Source: Rhodovibrionaceae bacterium (lineage in GTDB: Bacteria > Pseudomonadota > Alphaproteobacteria > Kiloniellales > DSM-21159). Taken from it: a stretch of DNA of 64,000 bases. How positions within the stretch are numbered: position 1 is the first letter of the stretch; the number at the start of each line of letters is the position of its first letter. This document shows, piece by piece, positions 48,433 through 56,246 of this stretch. Position numbers and translations under genes: made by a program. The notes under the pieces were generated by a model. That model had not been told where the DNA came from. It made no database searches and saw only the letters and a list, made by a program, of their open reading frames with translations. The DNA lies in NCBI GenBank assembly GCA_028279885.1, contig JANQMX010000066.1, positions 44,495 to 108,494 of the forward strand, given 5' to 3'.

Positions 48433-48839
48433 GTCGACTCTCCCACCTGATCACGGAAATAGCGTCGACCGCGGCGATAATCGATAATGTCGCCCGTCCT
48501 ATCCAAGCCCACGACATACTCGGCCAACACATCCGTGGACGGCGGGATCCGACTCAGCTCGACCACCGTGATCGTCATTCGCCAGCCATCTTCCACGCGA
48601 CCGAATTCGGAGACACTGTCGATCGGGTAACCTGTTAACTCCTTTAGTTGTCCTTTGCCCTTCTCGATCAAATCGACCGGTCGCAGCCGAGGCATGGCAG
48701 GCGCCTTGCTCTCTGGTGTCGCCCTCTCTTCCGTTCCGCCTGCCGGACTGGCGGCCGCCTCGGGCGTCTTCGCCTGACTTGGAGCCACCCCCGGCTTAAC
48801 AGCTTCACGCGGCCCGGCAGGCGAATTCGGCTTAGACAT
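48429..48839 (-). CDS. gvpO: gas vesicle protein GvpO
   Basis: A 136-residue GvpO. A Pro/Ala-rich disordered N-terminal part (about 1-48) is followed by the GvpO domain with LTGYPIDSVSEF, EDGWRMTITVVELSRIP and AEYVVGLDRTGDIIDYRRGRR (pattern cited in parts). GvpO affects gvp expression and vesicle formation in haloarchaea and streptomycetes. It overlaps gvpG by 8 bases and the next small gene by 4. Confidence 0.9.
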   Translation of the reverse strand: MSKPNSPAGPREAVKPGVAPSQAKTPEAAASPAGGTEERATPESKAPAMPRLRPVDLIEKGKGQLKELTGYPIDSVSEFGRVEDGWRMTITVVELSRIPPSTDVLAEYVVGLDRTGDIIDYRRGRRYFRDQVGEST

Positions 48840-49074
48840 CGGCCCTGACCTCTCTTGCCGCTTTCAGGCGCTGCAAAAGCACCTCTTCCTGCGCTTCGAA
48901 ATCAGCGAGCTCGATCTCGCCAAGATCGAGCTGCAACTCCAACTCCGCCAAGTCGCCACGTATTTTGTCTTCGTCATAGAGTTCGGCTCTGGCCTGGTCG
49001 TCGATCATTCGGGCCAACCACAGCACCCCTCGAAGCGGCCCCAACACCGGTGCGGTAAGAACTCGCCCGAGCAT
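48832..49074 (-). CDS. gvpG: gas vesicle protein GvpG
   Basis: An 80-residue GvpG with a short hydrophobic N-terminal segment (APVLGPLRGVLWLARMI) and an acidic helical remainder (DEDKIRGDLAELELQLDLGE). GvpG proteins work with GvpF in assembly. The ATG at 49074 is chosen for the GGAGAGGG site 8 bases upstream, leaving it just after the gvpF stop. Confidence 0.88.
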   Translation of the reverse strand: MLGRVLTAPVLGPLRGVLWLARMIDDQARAELYDEDKIRGDLAELELQLDLGEIELADFEAQEEVLLQRLKAAREVRADV

Positions 49075-49076
49075 GT

Positions 49077-49856
49077 TCAAACCCTCTCCTCGGCGTTCCA
49101 ATCGACGACGATATTGATGAAGTTGTAGGGCGGCACAGGACCGACATACTTGAACATCAGCCGGTCACGGAATTTCTCGTCCAGCGCCTGCACCGCAGCG
49201 TCGACGTCCGGCTCCTTCGCCGCATCGACCAGCAACGCCGCGTTCAGCACCATGCGGTCGCTCGTGATCTTGTTGGTGCGTGTCTTGTACACATGAGGCC
49301 GAATGCAGGAGAGGATGGCCTCCTCTTCGCGCACACGCTTCTGGCTCAGCGCCTTTTCCACCGCCTCACCAAGCCGAATCCGCTCATAATAGGTCTCGGC
49401 CAACGAACGCCCCTCAAGCGCATCGCGCATTTTTCGGATGGCTTCGTTTTCATGCACCACCTCTTCGACGGCGACACCTTCGTACCAGAATGCTTTCAAA
49501 CCGAGCTCGACACGGCCCTCCATGCCACCGAGAAGCTGCGTGAATTCGTCGTAGCGCGGCGCCAGGAGCTTCGTTCTGATTGCCTCGGGGTTCGGCGAGA
49601 TGGTGCCGAAACGAACAGGCAGGAGATCGAACTCCTCCATCACCTCGTCAAGCACCAGCATGTGCGCCATCAAATTGCGCCGGCTGTTGTCATATTCGAT
49701 CACGGGAGAGTCGCTGACCACGGCCGCCAATCTTCTGTGATTGATGGTATGAACCAGGTCGCCACGTTCGCCGATGCCGCGCACACGGAACTCGCGCGGC
49801 TCCGGGCACTCGATAATCGCATAGAGGTACTTGCCTTCGGCCACCTCCGGCTCCAT
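49077..49856 (-). CDS. gvpF: gas vesicle protein GvpF
   Basis: A 259-residue GvpF. KYLYAIIECPEPREF begins the first domain, LLPVRFGTISP is the central motif, and KYVGPVPPYNFINIVVDW is the C-terminal signature. It directly precedes gvpG, the usual order, and is the canonical F protein of the cluster; the other three F/L genes lie downstream. Its ATG is at the stop of gvpH (1-base overlap). Confidence 0.93.
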   Translation of the reverse strand: MEPEVAEGKYLYAIIECPEPREFRVRGIGERGDLVHTINHRRLAAVVSDSPVIEYDNSRRNLMAHMLVLDEVMEEFDLLPVRFGTISPNPEAIRTKLLAPRYDEFTQLLGGMEGRVELGLKAFWYEGVAVEEVVHENEAIRKMRDALEGRSLAETYYERIRLGEAVEKALSQKRVREEEAILSCIRPHVYKTRTNKITSDRMVLNAALLVDAAKEPDVDAAVQALDEKFRDRLMFKYVGPVPPYNFINIVVDWNAEERV

Positions 49857-50404
49857 TAGGGCGCCATCCTCTTCCCGGCCCGGACTTCAAGCACACCGTT
49901 GCCGTAGCTCATTCCGAGACTGTCTTCAGCGACCGGCGCCGACAGCCACAACTCTTTGGCATACTGACGTTCACCGATGGTCTTGATTGTCAGCCTCTCA
50001 CCGTCCACCCGGACCAGGATCTCATCCTCGAAGACGCCCGGAAGCTCGGCCCTGACGATGATCTCGTCGCCTTCATCCAGTACATCGACCAACGGCTCAT
50101 GGACATCGCCGACGATAAAGCCGTCCTCACGCGGATGCAGATTGCCGAAGGCCTCGATGCGTGGCTCTCCACCGGCGATTCCGCTACGGATGCTGAGGCC
50201 GTAAACCCCGCGCGCCTGGTCACCCAACCCCCAGACACGAAATTCGCCGCGGCGTTCGATATGAGCCTCTCCCGCGTCGACCAGCTTGCGGAGCAGATCA
50301 GCGAAGTTGCCAAGCCGCCGAAACAACACTCCGAAGTCGAGCGCGACGTCATTCAAATTGCCGCCACTCTCCGTCGTGCCCTCTCCGTTCCGTTCATTGG
50401 TCAT
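49856..50404 (-). CDS. gvpH: gas vesicle protein GvpH (Hsp20-like)
   Basis: A 182-residue protein. Residues of about 85-175 form an alpha-crystallin/Hsp20-type beta sandwich (VDVLDEGDEIIVRAELPGVFEDEI in outline, ending with GVLEV as the final strand). Residues 1-80 are the variable gas vesicle GvpH region. GvpH stabilises vesicle components like a small chaperone. The start at 50404 is chosen over a Met 10 codons upstream because of the usual MTNE-type beginning. Confidence 0.87.
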   Translation of the reverse strand: MTNERNGEGTTESGGNLNDVALDFGVLFRRLGNFADLLRKLVDAGEAHIERRGEFRVWGLGDQARGVYGLSIRSGIAGGEPRIEAFGNLHPREDGFIVGDVHEPLVDVLDEGDEIIVRAELPGVFEDEILVRVDGERLTIKTIGERQYAKELWLSAPVAEDSLGMSYGNGVLEVRAGKRMAP

Positions 50405-50454
50405 GGCTGATCCTGGCTTTAGCGACAGACACAAGAAATCACATTGCTAACCGT

Positions 50455-50820
50455 CTAATAGTCGATCGAGATGTCCCGCCTCTCTTTCACATAAGGCGCG
50501 ACCGCATCTGCCAGTGCGGGCTTCCGCCGCTTGACGGTTGGCGGAAGCTCTTTGGACCGCGTGGACCGGTCCTCGAGCAACAGCGAGCCCATGGCATCGA
50601 TTTGTCGATAAACCTCATCCAACCTTTTCTCGATCGCTGCCTTTCGCTGCTCCCATATGCCGAGCTCTCGCTCCAGCCTCGCCCGCTCGTTCTCCAGACG
50701 AACAAACCGAGTGACCTGCTGGTGCCGCTCGCGTGGCAGTTCCGCTCGGACGAGAGTCTGCATGGTCACCAGTTCGCCAATGCTTCTGGCGCCGCTCTTT
50801 CGCCGATCACCCATGCCCAC
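50455..50820 (-). CDS. coiled-coil protein of the gas vesicle operon
   Basis: A 121-residue protein dominated by one long helix with heptad character (about 30-80; RLENERARLERELGIWEQR). It has a basic C-terminal tail. It overlaps the gvpN stop by 14 bases, so it is in the same translational chain. No family is recognised by eye. It may act as a scaffold or partner of GvpN or GvpC-like proteins, by position only. Confidence 0.72.
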   Translation of the reverse strand: MGMGDRRKSGARSIGELVTMQTLVRAELPRERHQQVTRFVRLENERARLERELGIWEQRKAAIEKRLDEVYRQIDAMGSLLLEDRSTRSKELPPTVKRRKPALADAVAPYVKERRDISIDY

Positions 50821-51862
50821 CCTCTGTTTGAATGGCAGCGATCTTATCTTGGGTCTTCTGCTGCCCTCCAGACTTGGCGGTCGAAGAGCGTGCGGTAAGC
50901 GCAGGGCAGTGATGCTCGACCAGGCTCAGCAGCATTTTCTGTTGCTGCGCACGCATGTTTGAAGACTTTCCGGCGAACGCAGATTTAGAGCCCAGGACGT
51001 CGAGACAAACCTGAACGAAATAGGCATCTTCGATAGATGGTTTCAGCTTCTGTTGAGCCGCGACCCGAGAGATCATGATGCTGGTTCGCAAGGTTGGCAC
51101 CTGATCGTATTCACCCGTGTCACGGAACTCGCGCACCAGGTCAACGATCGGCTCGACCTCACCGCGACGCAGGCCGGACCGGGCCGTAGCGACGGCGATT
51201 TCCAGTTCACGGTCGGCACGATCGACATCTATCGTTACGATACGATCGCCCAACGCATCCTGGGCTTCATGCACCCCGGCGTATTCCTGCGGATTGCTGG
51301 TAAAGATCACCCGGAAGTCGGGATGCACTTTGATGTAGGGCTCTTCCTGATTCTGGGCCGGCAGCACCAGCAGCCCTTCCTCAAGCACACTGAGCAGGAC
51401 GTTGTTTGCCTCAGCGCGCGAACGGGTGAACTCGTCATAGATCAGCGTAAAGCCTTCGCGGCAGGCTGTGGTTAGGCGATGGTCCGCCCAACGCTTGTCA
51501 GCACTCTCCTCAACTTTCGTCACCGTATGTATGAACTTGTCGACGACCCGGCGATAGTTGTAGCCATGCTGTGTACCCACCAGGTTCGAGGTCACCATTT
51601 CCTCGTCACCGGTAATCATCACCGTCGGCCGGTTGAGTTGCGCGGCTGTGTGCAGGGCGAGCGTGGTCTTGCCCGTTCCGGCCGGCCCGCGGAAATGCAC
51701 CGAGAAGCCGGCATTCAGATAGGCCAGCGCGCGATTGGCGATTGATTTGACGCTGTCAGTCTGCACGAAGTCGCCACGTGCTCGCGGCGTTAACGTCGTG
51801 ACTCCATCCGGGTACTCAGCGGCAACCGCTGTCGGCATTCTAGTCACCCATTCCTTGGACAC
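50807..51862 (-). CDS. gvpN: gas vesicle protein GvpN (AAA+ ATPase)
   Basis: A 351-residue MoxR-like AAA+ ATPase. Walker A is GPAGTGKTT at 59-67, Walker B is TLIYDEFTRS, and sensor 1 is VIFTSNPQEYAG. A C-terminal tail of about 45 residues is added and is Ser/Thr/Gln-rich. GvpN is required for full-size vesicles. Starts: GTG at 51862 (used here) or ATG at 51838, neither with a strong ribosome site. It follows the GvpC-like gene by 50 bases. Confidence 0.95.
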   Translation of the reverse strand: MSKEWVTRMPTAVAAEYPDGVTTLTPRARGDFVQTDSVKSIANRALAYLNAGFSVHFRGPAGTGKTTLALHTAAQLNRPTVMITGDEEMVTSNLVGTQHGYNYRRVVDKFIHTVTKVEESADKRWADHRLTTACREGFTLIYDEFTRSRAEANNVLLSVLEEGLLVLPAQNQEEPYIKVHPDFRVIFTSNPQEYAGVHEAQDALGDRIVTIDVDRADRELEIAVATARSGLRRGEVEPIVDLVREFRDTGEYDQVPTLRTSIMISRVAAQQKLKPSIEDAYFVQVCLDVLGSKSAFAGKSSNMRAQQQKMLLSLVEHHCPALTARSSTAKSGGQQKTQDKIAAIQTEGGHG

Positions 51863-51912
51863 ATCATTGGCACCCTAGGCACCAAGCCACCCGCAGGCTT
51901 CGGCCTGCACGG

Positions 51913-52593
51913 TCATCCTGCCGTCTGATCGCCATCGGGTTTCGGCGACGTATCCGCGGATTTCGGCACTGCACTTCCGGGTTTCGCTGCCGCACCTGTT
52001 GGCTTCGACGTGGCAATCGCAGGCTTAGATGCAGCGCCTGCGGGCTTCGCCGCTTTTGGCTTCAATGGTGCCTTGGCGCGCAAAACCGCAGCTTTCGAAG
52101 AGCTTTTGTCGGCCCAGTGCTTACGCTGCTTACGAGCGTGCTGTTGCCAGATGCGATTTGCGCGAGAACGGTCCTCTCTCAACGCGCCGACGAGATCCTC
52201 GGCTTCGGCGAGCGTCACCTCGACCCTTGCACGAAGATCGGCCAAATAGTCTGCTCGGTTGGCCGCTTCGCGCGCGCTCATCGTTTCCCGGTCACTTGCA
52301 TAGCCGTCCATCAACTCATCCACAAACGACCGCAGACCGGATGCGAATTCCGCCAGCTCGCCCCTCAGTCGCTCGCCACTGCTCCGCCGCTCCGCCGCAA
52401 ATCCATCGATCAGATCGTCGGCCCGGCCACGGATAATCGCCGCCTGGCTGAAGATCCCCTTCAAATCGGAATCGACCCGCCTTGCGTGCTCGGCCATAAC
52501 CTCGGCCAAACCCTCGTACACTGCAGAGAGCCGCGCTTCCTGAGCCGCTTCGAGCTTCTCCGTCAGTTGTGTCATGTTGCTCGCTAGACTCAT
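51913..52593 (-). CDS. gvpC: GvpC-like vesicle scaffold protein
   Basis: A 226-residue alpha-helical protein placed between gvpA and gvpN, the usual position of gvpC. Residues of about 35-150 contain about three related helical units of 33-38 residues (for example GIFSQAAIIRGRADDLIDGF, then LAEFASGLRSFVDELMDGY, then LRARVEVTLAEAEDLVGAL), matching the 33-residue repeat plan of GvpC. The last 75 residues are a Lys/Ala/Pro/Ser-rich disordered tail. It probably coats and stiffens the shell. Sequence identity to known GvpC is not obvious, so the symbol is tentative. Confidence 0.72.
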   Translation of the reverse strand: MSLASNMTQLTEKLEAAQEARLSAVYEGLAEVMAEHARRVDSDLKGIFSQAAIIRGRADDLIDGFAAERRSSGERLRGELAEFASGLRSFVDELMDGYASDRETMSAREAANRADYLADLRARVEVTLAEAEDLVGALREDRSRANRIWQQHARKQRKHWADKSSSKAAVLRAKAPLKPKAAKPAGAASKPAIATSKPTGAAAKPGSAVPKSADTSPKPDGDQTAG

Positions 52594-52681
52594 GTTGTTG
52601 CGCCCCTTCAGTATTGCAGGCTATTGCATCGACAGCAGGGGCCACGCCCTTACGGGCCCGCCCCCTGCGCATCGCGGTTCA

Positions 52682-52894
52682 CTAAGCGGCTTGAGCCCCG
52701 GCTGTCAGACCGACTGCTTCGGCATACTTCAGGTATGTGTCCACGCCGGCAACGACGACCCGGGCCTCAACCGCCAGCAGCTCAATGCCGACCAGCGAGA
52801 CGCGCGCCCACGCATCGACGATAACCCCCTTGTCGAGGATGCGATCGACCACCTCGGCGAGGCTGCTCGATGCGTTCACTTTTTCAATGGCCAT
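52682..52894 (-). CDS. gvpA: major gas vesicle structural protein GvpA
   Basis: A 70-residue GvpA, the ribbed shell protein. The core [20 protein letters not shown], then [22 protein letters not shown] and [13 protein letters not shown] is nearly the consensus (cited in parts). GGGAGAAG precedes the 52894 ATG; the longer upstream frame is not coding. It is the first structural gene, expected to be the most highly expressed, and lies 250 bases downstream of the regulator gene. Confidence 0.97.
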   Translation of the reverse strand: MAIEKVNASSSLAEVVDRILDKGVIVDAWARVSLVGIELLAVEARVVVAGVDTYLKYAEAVGLTAGAQAA

Positions 52895-53020
52895 ACTTAT
52901 CTTCTCCCTCACTGTAAGACGGCTCTGAAGTGCTTTAAGAGCACGCGCATCCTTACAGACGCGCGCCAGAGGTTCATCCGGGGAGATTCCGCAATCCATA
53001 AGGAAGATCGGACACTGGGT

Positions 53021-53055
53021 ACGGGATAACCCGCATCTGGTGCGGGTTATCCCGT
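53021..53055. promoter_or_regulatory. perfect 15-bp palindrome upstream of gvpA
   Basis: ACGGGATAACCCGCA at 53021-53035 is the exact reverse complement of TGCGGGTTATCCCGT at 53041-53055 with a 5-base loop. It lies between the response-regulator stop (53142) and gvpA (52894). There is no T run on either strand, so it is more likely a regulator-binding site or mRNA-stability hairpin than an intrinsic terminator. Confidence 0.7.
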
Positions 53056-53141
53056 GTATCTCCAACCAGCATCAATGCAGCAGCAATTCGATGCTCAGCA
53101 TCGCAAGATCGACAGAATGCGAGCGAGCATTCCTCTATGGC

Positions 53142-53879
53142 CTATACGGCGTATGTAGACTTCAGAAGCTCGTCTGCCGGTCGTGGATCGGCTGGCGTGG
53201 TGCACACCGGATTCGTCGGCGTCACCGCAAAGCGAGATAGCGGGCAAGGCTTAGTGGAGCAATTCAGTGGAGACGACTGCACCATCGGGCAACGCGAGAC
53301 GGTCAGCAGCACTTCGTGCGCTGATCGGCAGCCAAGCTTGGACACGACATTCTGACGATTGCGCTCGACCGCCTTGACGCTCTTGTTGAGCGTGTTGGCA
53401 ATGATCTTGTTTGGCTGCCCCTGCAGCATCAGGTTCAAAACCTGCCGCTCCGGTTCGGACAGCGTGGCGATCTTCTCCCGCACGGCGCGGCACTCATCAC
53501 TCTTCTGAATGCGCATCCGGTCCTCGAAACAGAGGCGCTCGATGAAGCCCAAGAATTCGTTGTCGTCCAGCGGCTTCTCGAAAACAGCTGCAGCGCCAGC
53601 CTGCATGGCGGCCACCGTCAAGCGGACATCAGCGTAGGCGCTTATGATCACGACCGGTATCGACGAGTGGGCACGAAGCGACTTCAGTACCTCCAGGCCG
53701 GAAAGCGCCGGAAGACGATAGTCGATGACCGCGCAGCCGGGGCGCTTCAAGTCTTCAAGTGCCATGAAGCCCTCCGGGGACGCCCACTCCTCGTGCAAAA
53801 GGCCAATCGAGTTGATGATCTCCGCCAAGGAACGACGGAAGCCGGCATCATCGTCGATCAGATAGACATGCCCAACCAT
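53142..53879 (-). CDS. FixJ/NarL-type response regulator
   Basis: A 245-residue two-component regulator. The receiver domain (about 3-120) has the acidic pair (DDD, 9-11), phosphoacceptor Asp53 (VIDYRLP) and a Lys in EKPLDD. The LuxR-type helix-turn-helix (about 138-200) contains LSEPERQVLNLMLQGQPNKI and a recognition helix around AVERNRQNVVSKLG. A 40-residue C-terminal extension is unusual. It sits between a histidine kinase gene and gvpA on the same strand, so it probably activates the gas vesicle genes. Confidence 0.9.
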   Translation of the reverse strand: MVGHVYLIDDDAGFRRSLAEIINSIGLLHEEWASPEGFMALEDLKRPGCAVIDYRLPALSGLEVLKSLRAHSSIPVVIISAYADVRLTVAAMQAGAAAVFEKPLDDNEFLGFIERLCFEDRMRIQKSDECRAVREKIATLSEPERQVLNLMLQGQPNKIIANTLNKSVKAVERNRQNVVSKLGCRSAHEVLLTVSRCPMVQSSPLNCSTKPCPLSRFAVTPTNPVCTTPADPRPADELLKSTYAV

Positions 53880-53883
53880 CGGG

Positions 53884-54684
53884 TCACTCGTTTGGGAGCG
53901 CGATGCGGAAGCAACTTCCGCGCCGGGCCATCATGGTCTCGTATGACAGGATACCGCCGTGCCATTCGACGACATCTCGGCAAATGGCCAAACCCAGACC
54001 GGAGCCTCCGGCCCGGTCCGAAACAAACGGCTCGAACATCTGACTCTTGATCGCATCGGCCACACCCGGCCCATTGTCGATCACGTCTATCACCACCTGG
54101 TCAACGGTCGTCCGTTTCGTCCGCAACGTCAGCTTCGGCCTCTCGATGGATGCAGACTGCGCCGCCTCGACGCCATTGATCAGAAGGTTGTAGAGCGCGA
54201 TATGCAGCAACTCCGGGACGGCCTGCACGTTGAGCATACGGTCACGGCATTCCATACGGATCCGGACCGTCTCCTTTCCATACCTACGCCTGAACCGGCA
54301 TATCGCTTCCCGCAGCAAGTCATGAACGTTCACCGTTTCGCGATGGCCGTGCAAACCGCCGGCCAAGACCCGAAGGTTCTTGATCACGTCGGCTGCGCGC
54401 CTCGTTTCCAGCTTGATGGACTCGATCTGCGCAGCCAGCTCGCTTGGGCGGATAACGGGATCGTTGATCCGTCGACCCAGCAATGACGCCAAGTTGGCGA
54501 TCGTACCTAGCGGGTGATTGATCTCATGCGCCACATAGGCTGCGACGCTGCGCAATGCCAAGCGATGGGCAAGATGATCCTCGTCTTCCGGCCGCTGTGC
54601 ACCCCAGGTTACATCGTCGATGGACCGCAGGCGGCTTCGGCCAACGACTGCTTCGGAATGACGTGAAGCTTCCATCCGCGCCAT
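53884..54684 (-). CDS. soluble histidine kinase without an input domain
   Basis: A 266-residue kinase. The dimerisation domain carries the phospho-acceptor His53 in AYVAHEINHPLG. The ATPase domain follows with NLLINGVEAA (N box), DNGPGVAD (G1) and GGSGLGLAIC (G2). There are no membrane segments and no recognisable sensor domain before residue 45, so the signal probably comes from a partner or directly to the catalytic core. It lies 4 bases upstream of the response regulator gene. Confidence 0.88.
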   Translation of the reverse strand: MARMEASRHSEAVVGRSRLRSIDDVTWGAQRPEDEDHLAHRLALRSVAAYVAHEINHPLGTIANLASLLGRRINDPVIRPSELAAQIESIKLETRRAADVIKNLRVLAGGLHGHRETVNVHDLLREAICRFRRRYGKETVRIRMECRDRMLNVQAVPELLHIALYNLLINGVEAAQSASIERPKLTLRTKRTTVDQVVIDVIDNGPGVADAIKSQMFEPFVSDRAGGSGLGLAICRDVVEWHGGILSYETMMARRGSCFRIALPNE

Positions 54685-54819
54685 TATGGGACACCTGGAT
54701 CCGGATAACTGAAGCGGTTTCTAATTGTTGGCTTCGTCACTCGGGTGCGGCCAAACGGGGAGCTACGTCGCTCGATTGCGTCTCGGCTCATGTTCGGCAA
54801 ACACCGGGGGCAACTCGGT

Positions 54820-56211
54820 TCACGGCACAATGCCGCTTTCAGCTCTCGCCACTTTGTCCAGACCGAGGAAAGGCAGCAGATCCCCAGTGACGGCCGCCAT
54901 GCTGTATCGCGCAAGGTGAAGATCAACGATAGCATTCATCCACTGCAGCTCCGCCGTAAACAGCTCACCCTGAAGATCCAGCATGTCCATGAAGCTCGTG
55001 CGTCCCAGCACGAACTGCTCCTCATAAGCCTGTCTGGCGGAAAGGTTGGCGGCAACGGTCAAGCCAAAGGCACGCTCACGCTCCTCGCGCGCCGCGAGAT
55101 CAGCCAGACTGGATGTCACCAGCCGTTCGATGGTCAACCGACGAGCGTCCTCGCGATAGCGAGCCTGCTGCAACTGCGCCGCCGCCCGCTCTCGGCGTCC
55201 CTGTTCGGCGCCGCCCGAGTATAGCTTGTAGCGCACGACGATACGGGCTCCAACATCGTAGCGCAGCTCGCCGAAGGACGTGACGTCGAACTGACGCCCG
55301 TTAAGCTCGAGGCTGACGCTTGGATAGGCAGCGCGGCGTTCCGCCGTCAATTCATCGCGGGCGGCTTCGACCAGCATTCGGGCCGCTTCGACAGAGGCGT
55401 TCTGCGCCAAAGCCAGTTCTATGGCACGGGCCTCATCGAGTAAGATCGGGGGCAGCGGCAACGGCAACGGTAGGACTTCTGCGGGCAACCCGAACATCTC
55501 CACGTAGGCGGCCTGCGACCGCTTGAGCTCGCTGGCTGCCAGGATCAACTGCGCCTGGGCCTCGTTGGAGCGGCTCGTCGCGCGGAGAACGTCGCTCTGA
55601 GACCCCGCCCTCATCTCGACACGTTCAACGACATACCCGGTCAGCCGCTGATGTTCCTCGAGGTTCTCGGTTGCAAGCTCAACCGCCAACCGATAGCGCA
55701 GGACATCGAAGTAAGTCGCCAGCGCCCGCAGCGCGACATCGTTCAAGGTCTCGGCGGCGGCCGCTTGAGCGGCCTCGGTTCGAGCCGTGACAGCCGAAAC
55801 CCGATGGTAGCTGCTGCCCGCATCGAAGATCAGCTGGCTGACGGAAACCACTGCATCCTGGCGCAGCACGGTCTGATTCGGAATGCGTTCCTCTTCGCCG
55901 CCAACCGACGTCCGATTGGTCAGCGAGCCGATTGAATCGAAGCCGGCTTCGATCTGCGGATAGCGCACCGACCTGGTTTCGCGCAGAGTACCCTGGTTTT
56001 CCCCGACCCGCGCCAAGGCTTCTCCGAAGTCCGGATGCCTCCGGGCTGCCTCGATGATAAGCGTCAGAAACCGCTGCGCCTCCGGACTCTCGGGGCCCGG
56101 AGCGACGGGAAACAGGTCGAACGACTTCGAAAGGCCCTGAGCTTGCGCGGTCGCGGCGAAGAGTATGCCGATGCAGATGCATGCGGAAAGAACGGTTCTC
56201 TGTACGGACAA
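54820..56211 (-). CDS. TolC-family outer membrane channel protein
   Basis: A 463-residue outer membrane factor with a Sec signal (about 1-25, AQAQ) and two internally related halves of long helices plus beta strands. GENQGTLRETRSVRYPQIEAG, the LFDAGSSY-like LIFDAGSS and YKLYSGGAEQGRR are TolC/LapE landmarks. It forms the trans-periplasmic exit duct of a type I secretion or efflux machine. The two RTX proteins encoded just upstream are obvious candidate cargo; no ABC or membrane-fusion gene is within the window. Confidence 0.9.
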   Translation of the reverse strand: MSVQRTVLSACICIGILFAATAQAQGLSKSFDLFPVAPGPESPEAQRFLTLIIEAARRHPDFGEALARVGENQGTLRETRSVRYPQIEAGFDSIGSLTNRTSVGGEEERIPNQTVLRQDAVVSVSQLIFDAGSSYHRVSAVTARTEAAQAAAAETLNDVALRALATYFDVLRYRLAVELATENLEEHQRLTGYVVERVEMRAGSQSDVLRATSRSNEAQAQLILAASELKRSQAAYVEMFGLPAEVLPLPLPLPPILLDEARAIELALAQNASVEAARMLVEAARDELTAERRAAYPSVSLELNGRQFDVTSFGELRYDVGARIVVRYKLYSGGAEQGRRERAAAQLQQARYREDARRLTIERLVTSSLADLAAREERERAFGLTVAANLSARQAYEEQFVLGRTSFMDMLDLQGELFTAELQWMNAIVDLHLARYSMAAVTGDLLPFLGLDKVARAESGIVP

Positions 56212-56246
56212 ATGTACCTCCCATGAAAATGGCGAGTTGAGCCGCG

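Noticed and set aside
52895..53020. Sigma-54 promoter before gvpA
   Set aside because: A TGGCGCG segment occurs on the minus strand, but the -12 GC element is missing at the correct spacing.
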